DNA of 64,000 nucleotides. It comes from Leisingera daeponensis. GTDB lineage: Bacteria; Pseudomonadota; Alphaproteobacteria; Rhodobacterales; Rhodobacteraceae. The notes under the pieces were generated by a model. That model was not told where the DNA came from and searched no databases. It was given only the letters and a program-made list of their open reading frames with translations. A program made the translations under genes and the position numbers. The stretch is taken from the NCBI RefSeq assembly GCF_019801465.1, contig NZ_JAHVJA010000002.1, forward strand, positions 496,001 through 560,000, given 5' to 3'. Shown here in pieces: positions 27,287 to 36,720 of the stretch (positions within the stretch are counted from its first letter, which is position 1; every line of letters starts with the position of its first letter).

Positions 27287-27763
27287 TCATCCTTGGCCGC
27301 GCTGCATCAGCATCGCGGCCAGGATTTCCGACATCGCCTTGCCCTGCGAGCCCGGTGTCACACCGCCGATGCCGATACGGCGGCCGGACCGCCACCAGAG
27401 CCCCGGCATCCAGGCGCGCCCGCCCGGCACACTGCTGCGGATCAGAAATCCGTTTGACGGTTTGAAGGCAAAAAAGCCCCGGTCGATCGCCTCGATGTCC
27501 TCAACCCGTACAATAACCTGACCGTCCGAGCTGCGCAGTTCCTCCGCCGTCAGCTCGATACGGTGGACAGTGGCCTGCCACATCCGCACCGCCAGCCAGA
27601 GCGCCCCAGCCCCAACAGCCAGCAGAAACACCAGCCAAGCCGGCGAAGGCGGCGCGGCGAAGGCGACATAGACGAGCAGGCAACCGGTCACCCCCAGCAT
27701 CAACGTGCCCATGACACGCCGCCCCGCCGAGGCCTCGATCGTGGCCAGAACTTCCTTGCTCAT
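27287..27763 (-). CDS. hypothetical membrane protein
   Basis: A 158-residue protein with two adjacent membrane helices (about 18-36 and 42-60), followed by a basic/hydrophobic cytoplasmic PH-like region (VHRIELTAEELRSSDGQVIVRVEDIEAI). The ATG at 27763 has GGGGAG upstream. Two helices followed by this kind of domain recall bacterial PH-domain-like membrane proteins, but I do not recognise a specific family. It converges with the Tad-like trio. Confidence 0.7.
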   Translation of the reverse strand: MSKEVLATIEASAGRRVMGTLMLGVTGCLLVYVAFAAPPSPAWLVFLLAVGAGALWLAVRMWQATVHRIELTAEELRSSDGQVIVRVEDIEAIDRGFFAFKPSNGFLIRSSVPGGRAWMPGLWWRSGRRIGIGGVTPGSQGKAMSEILAAMLMQRGQG

Positions 27764-27866
27764 CCGCTGCTCCCCTTTGCTGTCCTGACGGGCATAGACC
27801 GGATCAGCAAAAGAAAACAGCCCCCGGCGCACCAGAGGCTGAATACAGCCGCGTTGACCCGCAACC

Positions 27867-28835
27867 TTACCCGGCAGCAGCGCGGCGCACGATTACCTCG
27901 TAACCCGGCTCCTCCGGTTCGTCATCGATCAACTCCTGCGGGAAACCCGGTGCGGTTATCGACAGGCCGGTGGCCTCTTCCAGCCGTTCGATCATGCGAT
28001 CGGACTGCGCCCGCTCACCGTAGCGGCGCTGACCGTCCTTCATCATCTCAATCATCAGCGGTGACAGCTCCAGCGGCACGTTGTGGCGGTCAGCCAATGT
28101 CTGAAACAGGCCGATGTCCTTCATCACCAGATCCATGGTGAAATTCACATCGCGCGAGCCGGACAGGATCAGCTGGCTTTCGGTTTCATGCGCAAAAGAC
28201 GTGCCCGAGGACATCGAGATCGCCTCAAAGGTCATGCCCAGGTCCATGCCGCAGGCCTTCATCACCGTCAGCGCCTCGCAGACCGCCAGCAGGTTCATGT
28301 TGGCCAGGTAGTTGGTCATCACCTTCAGGGTCGAGGAATTGCCGATCTCCCCCACATGCAGAATACGGCGGCCCATGGTGGTCAGGATCGGCAGGATGCG
28401 GTCGAAGGTAGCCCGCTCGCAGCCCGCATAGATCGAGATGTTGCCGGTGTCTGCCCGGTGGCATCCACCGGAGACCGGGCAGTCAACCGGCTCGCCGCCG
28501 CGTTCGACTATCAGGGCACCCAAGCGTTTGACTTCCTCCACATCGGTGGTGGACATCTCCATCCAGATTTTTCCGGGCTGCACATGCGGCAGCATTTCGG
28601 TGACGACGGCGTCCGAGGCCGCCGGGCTCGGCAGGCAGGTGATCACCGCATCGCAGTCCTGCATCATCTGCGCCGGGCTGCCGCCTGCCTTGGCCCCGCG
28701 TGCCACGAATTTTTCAACCAATTCCGCGTCCAGATCGTGCACCGCCACTTTCAGACCATTGCGCACCAGGCTGCCTGCCAGCTTGCCGCCGACATTGCCG
28801 AGGCCGATGAAACCGATCCTCATATCCGTTTTCAT
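27867..28835 (-). CDS. NAD(P)-dependent oxidoreductase, 3-hydroxyisobutyrate dehydrogenase family
   Basis: A 322-residue beta-hydroxyacid dehydrogenase. It has an N-terminal Rossmann motif IGFIGLGNVGGKLA (about 7-20), the substrate signature VDCPVSGGCHRADTGN (about 119-134) and the catalytic-Lys region STLKVMTNYLANMN (about 170-183). The substrate is uncertain: 3-hydroxyisobutyrate, tartronate semialdehyde and 2-(hydroxymethyl)glutarate enzymes share these motifs. It is transcribed divergently from a LysR regulator 109 bp away, which probably controls it. Confidence 0.88.
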   Translation of the reverse strand: MKTDMRIGFIGLGNVGGKLAGSLVRNGLKVAVHDLDAELVEKFVARGAKAGGSPAQMMQDCDAVITCLPSPAASDAVVTEMLPHVQPGKIWMEMSTTDVEEVKRLGALIVERGGEPVDCPVSGGCHRADTGNISIYAGCERATFDRILPILTTMGRRILHVGEIGNSSTLKVMTNYLANMNLLAVCEALTVMKACGMDLGMTFEAISMSSGTSFAHETESQLILSGSRDVNFTMDLVMKDIGLFQTLADRHNVPLELSPLMIEMMKDGQRRYGERAQSDRMIERLEEATGLSITAPGFPQELIDDEPEEPGYEVIVRRAAAG

Positions 28836-28944
28836 GTCCCGTTTCTCCTCCCGGGGTATCCGCTTGCGATATGGCTAGCTTGACCCGCGCCAAAACTAAA
28901 ACGAATAATAAGCCGATCTGGCCCTAAGAATTTTTGCAGCACAA

Positions 28945-29820
28945 ATGTCCGATTTACCCAATCTTGTCTGGCTTCGCGCCTTTGAGGCCGCGGCCCGCCT
29001 GCAAAGCTTCACCGCCGCTGCCGAGGAGCTCGGGCTGACCCAGGCTGCGGTCAGCCACCAGGTGCGCAGCCTGGAAAATAGCTTTGGCATCACCCTGTTC
29101 ATCCGCCGGTCGCGGCATCTGGAGCTGACGCAGCTGGGCCACGCATACTACCCTTCAGTTGCGCAAGCACTGACCGATATCGCTTATTCTACCCGCGGGC
29201 TGCTGGGGCATGCACAGACCCGGACAGTGACCCTGCGGGCACCGGTATCTACTGCAGTCCTGTGGGTGGCACCGCGGCTGGGAGTGTTTCACGCGGCCCA
29301 CCCGCATGTCCGCATCCGGCTGATCTCCGCTGTCTGGGCCGACAGCACCCAGGATGAGGATGTCGATATCGATCTGCGTCTCGGCCCGTCCGGCTGGTTC
29401 GACCGCCGGGCGCATCTATTGGCCACCGAGAGCGTCATTCCCGTGGCCAAGCCGCAGCTGGCAGCAGAGCTGCGCTCTGTAGACCAGCTGCTCGGCCAGA
29501 CACTGATTCACATCCACGGCTACCAGGACCATTGGCTGCGCCTGTCGGAGCAGGAGGGCGTGCCGCTGAAAGACCGTACTGCGGCGCTCTATGTCGACAC
29601 ATCGCTGGCAGCAATTGAGATGGCGGCCTCCGGTGCCGGGGCCGCTATGCTGATGCGCCGCTATGCTGAACTGCCCTTATCTCTGAACCGGCTGGCGCCA
29701 GTCCTGGACGCGGAAATTCCGATGGGCCAGGGCCATTATCTGATGCCTGCCGCCGGCGAGGCACCCAACAGCGCCGAGGTTGCTCTGGTGCGGGACTGGG
29801 TCGTGTCTTTGTTCAATTAG
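28945..29820 (+). CDS. LysR-family transcriptional regulator (GcvA-like)
   Basis: A 291-residue regulator with an N-terminal winged HTH (LVWLRAFEAAARLQSFTAAAEEL, then LTQAAVSHQVRSLE) and a C-terminal effector-binding domain. The ALxxFxxAAR-like N-terminus and the DVDIDLRLG segment resemble GcvA-type members. It is divergent from the 3-hydroxyisobutyrate dehydrogenase-like gene, the usual LysR arrangement for regulating a neighbour. The Shine-Dalgarno sequence is weak. The effector cannot be deduced. Confidence 0.9.
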   Translation: MSDLPNLVWLRAFEAAARLQSFTAAAEELGLTQAAVSHQVRSLENSFGITLFIRRSRHLELTQLGHAYYPSVAQALTDIAYSTRGLLGHAQTRTVTLRAPVSTAVLWVAPRLGVFHAAHPHVRIRLISAVWADSTQDEDVDIDLRLGPSGWFDRRAHLLATESVIPVAKPQLAAELRSVDQLLGQTLIHIHGYQDHWLRLSEQEGVPLKDRTAALYVDTSLAAIEMAASGAGAAMLMRRYAELPLSLNRLAPVLDAEIPMGQGHYLMPAAGEAPNSAEVALVRDWVVSLFN

Positions 29821-29898
29821 GCAGAAATGCCGGCGCGCCCCTCCCGGCGCTTCAGCTCGACGGCAGTTCGCAGCGGGGAGCGGGCGCGGCCTCCAGCG

Positions 29899-31086
29899 TC
29901 ACTTCAGCGGAACCGCAAACACCTCTTCCTGCGACCGCAGCCCCTTCAGGCTGATCGCCCCCAGAGACCGCCCCTCCAACCCTGCCCTGGCCCGGAACTC
30001 GGACGACACCAGCAGGGGCTCATCCTTGGCACCGCACAGTTCGGCAACCCGCGCGGCCAGATTCACGTCCCGGCCAATCACCGTGTAATCCAGCCGCATC
30101 CCCGACCCCACGTTGCCAAAGGCGGCCTCACCAAAATGCAGTGCAATTCCGGCCTCGAACCGCGGCTGTCCCGCACGGGCGGCAACCCGCGCCAGGCCAT
30201 CGCGGGCAGCGGCAAGCGCCTGGGCACAGGTCTGCGACCAGTCCTCCCCGGCGCGGAAAACCGCGAGGATGCCATCGCCGATCAGTTTCAGCACCTCGCC
30301 TCCCGCCGCCTCGACCGGCGGCACGATGCAGTCGTAGTAGGCATTGAGCAGACCGGTCGCCTGTTCCGCGCTCATGCCCGCGGTCAATTCGGTAAAGCGG
30401 CGCATGTCGGCAAACAGGATGGCGGAGCGGATCCGCATCACCTCGCCCCGGTGCACGTCGCCCGAAAGGATCCGCCGCTGCGGCTCCTCACCGACGTAGA
30501 TTCGCAGTACTTCCTTCATGGTGCGGGCGGTGGACAGGACTTCCTGGCAGGCCGCCAGCGCCGGAAACACCGCGCGCAGAAAGCGGATGTCCTCGTCAGA
30601 GAACCCCTCGGCCGACTGAGTGGAAAAACTGAAGATACCCGCCGTGCCGATCCCCATGAACACCGGCGCCATGATATAATGGGTGTACCCCTCCGCCTTC
30701 AGATCCGGGACGATGCCGTATCGGTCGTCCGGCGTTTCCGGCAGCCACAGGACCACCCATTCACCGGTCCGGTGCACGTCAGCTGCCGGCGAGCGGGCAT
30801 AGCCATCGCCGCTCCCCTCGTTGAACGGGAACAGCTCGCTCCGACTGCCTTTCCCGTGCTCCCAGAAGCGAGCACTGGCCACCGCCTCAGCATGCAACAG
30901 CTGCACGATGGAAGCCGCCCGCTGCAGCGGCACCCCGGACGCCCGGATCAGGCTGCACATCTTCTCCAGCACCTGATCCGGATCCGCGGCAGTGCGCCCC
31001 TCCTCCAGCATGTAGGAGATCAGCCGCAGAGCGACCTGCAGGCGGGCCGGCGGCAGTTGCAGCAGGAGGTCGGGTGTCTGCGTCAT
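29899..31086 (-). CDS. class III adenylate cyclase with N-terminal sensor region
   Basis: A 395-residue protein. The first 200 residues form a GAF-like sensor region with no membrane helix. The C-terminal class III cyclase domain (about 220-390) keeps its catalytic set: metal Asp in FADMRRFT, second Asp in KLIGDG, the adenine-specifying Lys just before it, Asp in DYTVIGRD, and the Asn/Arg pair in VNLAARV. This pattern predicts ATP rather than GTP as substrate. It is monocistronic as far as can be seen, and divergent from pirin. Confidence 0.9.
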   Translation of the reverse strand: MTQTPDLLLQLPPARLQVALRLISYMLEEGRTAADPDQVLEKMCSLIRASGVPLQRAASIVQLLHAEAVASARFWEHGKGSRSELFPFNEGSGDGYARSPAADVHRTGEWVVLWLPETPDDRYGIVPDLKAEGYTHYIMAPVFMGIGTAGIFSFSTQSAEGFSDEDIRFLRAVFPALAACQEVLSTARTMKEVLRIYVGEEPQRRILSGDVHRGEVMRIRSAILFADMRRFTELTAGMSAEQATGLLNAYYDCIVPPVEAAGGEVLKLIGDGILAVFRAGEDWSQTCAQALAAARDGLARVAARAGQPRFEAGIALHFGEAAFGNVGSGMRLDYTVIGRDVNLAARVAELCGAKDEPLLVSSEFRARAGLEGRSLGAISLKGLRSQEEVFAVPLK

Positions 31087-31284
31087 TTGCTCAGGCTACT
31101 CCGCAGCGCCTGCGCCCGGCAACGGCAATGCTCCCGCCCGCCCTTGGCGCCTGCGCCACTGCGGCCCGCCGCCTGCAGGGAGCGTTTGTTCGCGTCCGCA
31201 CAGCACCCGTGTCCGGCGGCAGGTTTCACGGTGGCAGCGCACCCCCTATCTTAGCCGCAGTCAACGTTTACAGGAGGCATTGAG

Positions 31285-32196
31285 ATGTCCCTCAGACCCA
31301 TTCTCGAAACCCGCGCCGCCCAGCCCCACACCGAGGGCGCCGGCGTCAAGCTGCACCGCGCCTTCGGCTTCCAGGACCCGTCGGAACTGGACCCGTTCCT
31401 GCTGTTCGACGACTTCCGCAATAACAACCCCGAGGACTACTTGCGCGGCTTTCCCTGGCATCCGCACCGCGGCATCGAGACCATCACCTATGTGCTGGCC
31501 GGTTCTGTGGAACATGGCGACTCGCTGGGCAATGCGGGCACCCTGGGTGCGGGCGACGTGCAGTGGATGAACGCCGGGTCGGGCATCCTGCATCAGGAGA
31601 TGCCCTTGGGTAATGCCAAGGGTCAGATGCACGGGTTCCAGCTGTGGGGCAACTTGCCTGCCAGCCAGAAAATGACCGCGCCGCGCTACCAGGACGTGAA
31701 GGGCGCCGACATCCCCGAGATCATTGATGATGACGGCACCCGGGTGAAGGTGATCGCCGGCGGATTCTGGGGCAAACGCGGGCTGGTGGACGGCATTGCC
31801 GCAGACCCGCAGTACTTGGATGTCTTTGTCCCGGCTGGCGTCAGGAAGACCCTGCCGATCGACACCTACCGACGGGCGTTCGCCTATGTGTTCGAAGGCG
31901 AGGCCGCCTTTGCCGATGCCTCCCCCCCGCAAGGGGTGCTGCTGGAGAAGGAGGTCGCAGGCCAGGAGGTCAACATCCGCGACCTGTCCGGCGACCGCAC
32001 CTTGATCCGCTTTGGCACCGGCGACGAAATCACCGTGCAGGCAGGCCCCGAAGGCGTGCGCTTCCTGCTGATCTCCGGCGCGCCGTTCAATGAGCCGGTC
32101 GCCTGGCACGGGCCGATCGTGATGAACACCCAGGCCGAACTGCACCAGGCCTTCCGCGACCTGCGCAACGGGACGTTCATCAAACCCGCACACTGA
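31285..32196 (+). CDS. pirin family protein
   Basis: A 303-residue bicupin of the pirin family. The iron ligands are visible in the N-terminal cupin: PWHPHRGIETI gives two His, and later H in NAGSGILHQEM with the Glu. The C-terminal cupin starts around residue 190. Pirins act as quercetinases or redox-sensitive regulators; which applies here is unknown. AGGAGG lies ahead of the ATG. The length is normal. Confidence 0.9.
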   Translation: MSLRPILETRAAQPHTEGAGVKLHRAFGFQDPSELDPFLLFDDFRNNNPEDYLRGFPWHPHRGIETITYVLAGSVEHGDSLGNAGTLGAGDVQWMNAGSGILHQEMPLGNAKGQMHGFQLWGNLPASQKMTAPRYQDVKGADIPEIIDDDGTRVKVIAGGFWGKRGLVDGIAADPQYLDVFVPAGVRKTLPIDTYRRAFAYVFEGEAAFADASPPQGVLLEKEVAGQEVNIRDLSGDRTLIRFGTGDEITVQAGPEGVRFLLISGAPFNEPVAWHGPIVMNTQAELHQAFRDLRNGTFIKPAH

Positions 32197-32269
32197 CCGG
32201 TTGCGGCCCCGCCATTCGGACCCTTGATGTGCTATACTCCCCTCATCCAAAGCTCAGATGGGGGGAGAC

Positions 32270-32572
32270 ATGATAATCCGCGTGTTCCGCGCTACCGTCC
32301 GCGACGACAAGATAAAGGAATTCAAGGACTTTCTGACAAAAACCGCTGTGCCGCATGTGCGCCGCCAGCCAGGTCTGGTGTCCGTCACCGCCGGGCTGCC
32401 CCGGCCCGAATCTCCCGCCACATTCTGTGTGGTCATGGTCTGGGAAAGCATCGAGGCTCTGCAGGCTTTTGCTGGGGAGGACTGGGAGCAGCCGCATGTG
32501 CTGCCCGAAGAAGACCCGATGGTGCTGAGCCGCCAAATCGACCACTATGACATGATCGGCCTTTTGAGCTGA
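32270..32572 (+). CDS. antibiotic biosynthesis monooxygenase (ABM) domain protein
   Basis: A 100-residue protein with a dimeric ferredoxin-like ABM fold: MIIRVFRATV at the start, GLVSVTAGLP, then CVVMVWESIEALQAF. I chose the ATG at 32270 because GGGGGAG directly precedes it; an in-frame ATG twelve bases upstream would put that site inside the gene. The family includes small monooxygenases and heme-degrading enzymes, and no substrate is inferred. Confidence 0.78.
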   Translation: MIIRVFRATVRDDKIKEFKDFLTKTAVPHVRRQPGLVSVTAGLPRPESPATFCVVMVWESIEALQAFAGEDWEQPHVLPEEDPMVLSRQIDHYDMIGLLS

Positions 32573-32580
32573 GCCGACCG

Positions 32581-33060
32581 TCAGCTGCCGGAATGCCAGC
32601 TATAGACAATCTCCGCGCCCGCAGGCTCCGGTGTGAATCCGGCTTTCTCCAAGACCCGGGACGAGGCTGCATTTTCCCGCATGACGCCCCCGGACAGGAT
32701 GACGCCGCTGCCTTGAAAATGCGTCTGCAGACCGCAAATCATTTCGCTGGCCAGCCCCTGCCCCCAGACTGTTTCGGCGAAGAGGTATCCAAGGTTCCGG
32801 GTGCTGCCGGTTTCTTCCGGCAAGGACAGGATGATCAGCCCGGTTCCCGCCCCCGCAGCATTGCGCAATGCCACAACCTCCGCCTGCTGAGACACGCGGC
32901 TCAGGAAGCCCCGGCGCGCCTGATCGCCGTCCGGCGATTGAAACCCTTCGGGTAGCCATTGCACCACTGCCGGAGCGAACAAAGCCGCAAGTTCGTGGCT
33001 TGCCAAGTCCTGCCAAGGCAGGGCCTGCAGGCGGCGGGTTCTTAAATTCAGCAGGCTCAC
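32581..33060 (-). CDS. GNAT family N-acetyltransferase
   Basis: A 159-residue GNAT protein. The segment LGYLFAETVWGQGLASEMICG resembles motif A, which binds acetyl-CoA, and RENAASSRVLEKAGF is the classic motif B of RimJ-like members. I chose the GTG at 33060 (VSLLNLRTRR) because its first four bases overlap the TetR stop codon (GTGA), giving coupling. A longer frame is unconserved. The acceptor is unknown, and co-expression with the TetR gene suggests a stress or export function. Confidence 0.82.
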   Translation of the reverse strand: MSLLNLRTRRLQALPWQDLASHELAALFAPAVVQWLPEGFQSPDGDQARRGFLSRVSQQAEVVALRNAAGAGTGLIILSLPEETGSTRNLGYLFAETVWGQGLASEMICGLQTHFQGSGVILSGGVMRENAASSRVLEKAGFTPEPAGAEIVYSWHSGS

Positions 33061-33644
33061 GCGCTGACCGCCTTCTGCACCATGCCCCAATAAACCCGCT
33101 CCACCTCATCCAGCGAGAGACGCCCCTCCGAGCGGTACCAGGTGTTGACGCCGTTCAGCATCGCAATCACCGCAAGCGTTGCGATCTTGGTGTCGGGGAT
33201 GGAGAACACCCCCTGCTCCACGCCTTCCTTCAGAATGCCCTCCACCCCGTTCTCATAGACACGGCGCAGCGATTCGATGACGGTGAAATTCTCCTCCGTC
33301 AGGTTGCGCAGTTCCATGTAGGCGATGAACACCGCATCCGGACGCTCCAGGTGAAAGCGAATGTGAAAGCCCGTAAAGGCGCGCAGACGGTCCATCGCGT
33401 ACGCCGCCCGCGGCACCGAATCCCAGGCGGCCTGCAGTTCTTCCATGTGGCTGGACATCAGGCTGAACAGCAGGCTCTGCTTGTCCGGCGTGTAATTATA
33501 CAGCGCCCCAGCCTGCACCCCGACCTCCTTAGCGATCTGGCGCATCGATACCGCAGCATATCCATGCTGCGCAAACAGCCGCAAAGCCGCCTCGCGGATG
33601 CGGGGGCCGGTGATGTCGGAATGGGAACCTTGGGTGCGTGCCAT
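33057..33644 (-). CDS. TetR-family transcriptional regulator
   Basis: A 195-residue repressor with an N-terminal HTH: IREAALRLFAQHGYAAVSMRQIAKEVGVQAGALYNY, Tyr-Asn-Tyr and Lys of helix 4. The C-terminal ligand domain has no assigned ligand. A perfect 16-bp palindrome (33658-33673) starts 14 bases upstream of the ATG and is a likely autoregulatory operator. The downstream GNAT gene overlaps by four bases. Confidence 0.93.
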   Translation of the reverse strand: MARTQGSHSDITGPRIREAALRLFAQHGYAAVSMRQIAKEVGVQAGALYNYTPDKQSLLFSLMSSHMEELQAAWDSVPRAAYAMDRLRAFTGFHIRFHLERPDAVFIAYMELRNLTEENFTVIESLRRVYENGVEGILKEGVEQGVFSIPDTKIATLAVIAMLNGVNTWYRSEGRLSLDEVERVYWGMVQKAVSA

Positions 33645-33657
33645 GGCCTGACAATAA

Positions 33658-33673
33658 CTGAACAGATGTTCAG
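33658..33673. promoter_or_regulatory. perfect palindrome, candidate TetR operator
   Basis: CTGAACA-GA-TGTTCAG is a perfect 16-bp palindrome with two central bases, 14 bases upstream of the tetR start codon. The size and symmetry are those of TetR-family operators. Binding here would block the tetR-GNAT promoter. Confidence 0.6.
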
Positions 33674-33811
33674 AAAAAAGAGCGAATGCCGCTGACAGCG
33701 ACTTCCGCCTGGCCGCTCCTGCGCGACCATCGGCCGTTTGCTGCGGGAAATCAATTGTACCCGTCCGCCGGACATCCTAAAACCGGACCGGCAGAGCATA
33801 GGGATTGGGCA

Positions 33812-34063
33812 ATGCAGGTTTTGACGCCGATCGCACTTCTTCTGGCCGTGGCCGCCGCGGCCTGCACCCGTGTGCCTGAGCTGGAAGACCGGCTGACGCC
33901 TGACCTGCGCAGCGCGGATTATCCCCGCCTGCTGCCGCTCGATGACGCCCTGGAGCCGCTGGACCCGCCGCAGCAGGCCAGCCAGGAACTCAAGAATGAG
34001 CTCGACGCCCGCAGCGACCGCCTGAAACGCCGCGCCGAAGCCGTCAAAAAGGCCGAAATCTGA
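33812..34063 (+). CDS. small lipoprotein, function unknown
   Basis: An 83-residue protein beginning MQVLTPIALLLAVAAAAC, a lipoprotein signal with the lipobox AAA-C at residue 18. The remaining about 65 residues are acidic and proline-rich, ending in a charged helix (KNELDARSDRLKRRAEAVKK). The ATG at 33812 was chosen because it gives the signal peptide. It lies upstream of hom with a 115-bp gap. Small lipoproteins of this layout are common before hom in roseobacters, but I cannot name a family. Confidence 0.65.
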   Translation: MQVLTPIALLLAVAAAACTRVPELEDRLTPDLRSADYPRLLPLDDALEPLDPPQQASQELKNELDARSDRLKRRAEAVKKAEI

Positions 34064-34178
34064 CCGCTTCGCGGCATTCCTGCCCGCATCCTTCAGCCTT
34101 GTTCCGCAGCGGCGTTGCACGCTTGCGCCGAACCCGCTAAGGCGGGGCGGACAAGTTTCGGACAAAGGACCCGCAGCC

Positions 34179-35465
<1,287 letters not shown>

Positions 35466-35621
35466 TCCGCGCCAAGGGGGCAATTTTGAGCTGATTTAGG
35501 CACCACGGCAGGGATTTCCTGCCGCCCCAGCCCCTATCGCCCCTTGCGAGCCTGCCCCGCGCCGCGCTATTCGGCTTGAAACGCCCATTCACATCTTTTC
35601 CGTTGAGACAGGATTTCCGGT

Positions 35622-36608
35622 ATGACATCGAACACCTCTGACGCGCCCTTTCATGACCGCATGCTGTCGCTGGGCCTCGCCCGCGTTGCCGAGCAGGCCG
35701 CACTGGCCTCTGCCTCGCTGATCGGCCGCGGCGACGAGAAAGCCGCCGATCAGGCCGCCGTCAATGCGATGCGCGAGCAGCTGAACCTGCTGGATATCGC
35801 CGGCGTGGTGGTGATCGGCGAGGGCGAGCGCGACGAGGCGCCGATGCTGTATATCGGCGAGGAAGTCGGCACCGGCAACGGTCCCGGCGTCGACATCGCT
35901 CTGGACCCGCTGGAAGGTACCACCCTGACCGCCAAGGACATGCCGAACGCGCTGACCGTGATTGCCATGGGCCCGCGCGGCTCCATGTTGCATGCGCCTG
36001 ACACTTATATGGACAAGCTGGCCATCGGCCCGGGCTTTGAGGAAGGCGTCGTGTCGCTGGACATGTCCCCGCGCGAGCGTGTCGAGGCACTGGCTGCGGC
36101 CAAAGGCTGCGCGCCTTCCGACATTACTGTTTGCATTCTGGAGCGTCCGCGCCACGAAGCAATGATCGCTGAAGTCCGCGAGACCGGTGCCGCCATCCGC
36201 CTGATCACCGACGGTGACGTGGCCGGCGTCATGCACTGCGCCGAAAGCGATGTGACCGGCATCGACATGTACATGGGCCAGGGCGGCGCGCCTGAGGGCG
36301 TGCTGGCTGCGGCAGCATTGAAATGCATGGGCGGCCAGATTTTCGGCCGCCTGCTGTTCCGCAACGACGACGAAAAGGCGCGCGCATCCAAAGCCGGCAT
36401 CACCGACCTGGACCGGATCTATTCCCGCGATGAAATGGTGACCCAGGACGTGATCTTCGCCGCCACCGGCGTCACCGGCGGATCGCTTCTGCCGTCCATC
36501 AAGCGCACCCCGGGCTGGGTTGAAACCACAACCCTTCTGATGCGTTCCAAGACCGGCTCGGTGCGCCGCATGTCCTACCGTACTCCGCTGGCGCCGCATC
36601 AGAAGTAA
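35622..36608 (+). CDS. glpX: class II fructose-1,6-bisphosphatase
   Basis: A 328-residue phosphatase of the GlpX type for gluconeogenesis. Metal and phosphate site motifs are GEGERDEAPMLYIGEE (about 67) and DPLEGTTLTAKDMPNAL (about 91-107), with later GVTGGSLL. The length is normal. AGGA lies before the ATG. A hairpin follows the stop before recJ. Confidence 0.96.
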   Translation: MTSNTSDAPFHDRMLSLGLARVAEQAALASASLIGRGDEKAADQAAVNAMREQLNLLDIAGVVVIGEGERDEAPMLYIGEEVGTGNGPGVDIALDPLEGTTLTAKDMPNALTVIAMGPRGSMLHAPDTYMDKLAIGPGFEEGVVSLDMSPRERVEALAAAKGCAPSDITVCILERPRHEAMIAEVRETGAAIRLITDGDVAGVMHCAESDVTGIDMYMGQGGAPEGVLAAAALKCMGGQIFGRLLFRNDDEKARASKAGITDLDRIYSRDEMVTQDVIFAATGVTGGSLLPSIKRTPGWVETTTLLMRSKTGSVRRMSYRTPLAPHQK

Positions 36609-36673
36609 TCCGGCCTCAAAGCCGGGAAGCGGCTTGCGCCGCGGCCTCCGGCGGGAGTATTCGACCAACGAAG

Positions 36674-36704
36674 AAGGGCCGGATCCATTGGGGGTCCGGC
36701 CTTT
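36674..36704 (+). terminator. hairpin terminator after glpX
   Basis: A 10-bp stem with one G-T pair (arms AAGGGCCGGA/TCCGGCCTTT) and a short TTT end, 66 bases after the glpX stop and just before recJ. It is probably a partial terminator, since recJ begins about 17 bases later and may be read through or have its own start site. Confidence 0.6.
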
Positions 36705-36720
36705 GCATATGGGGCAGATG

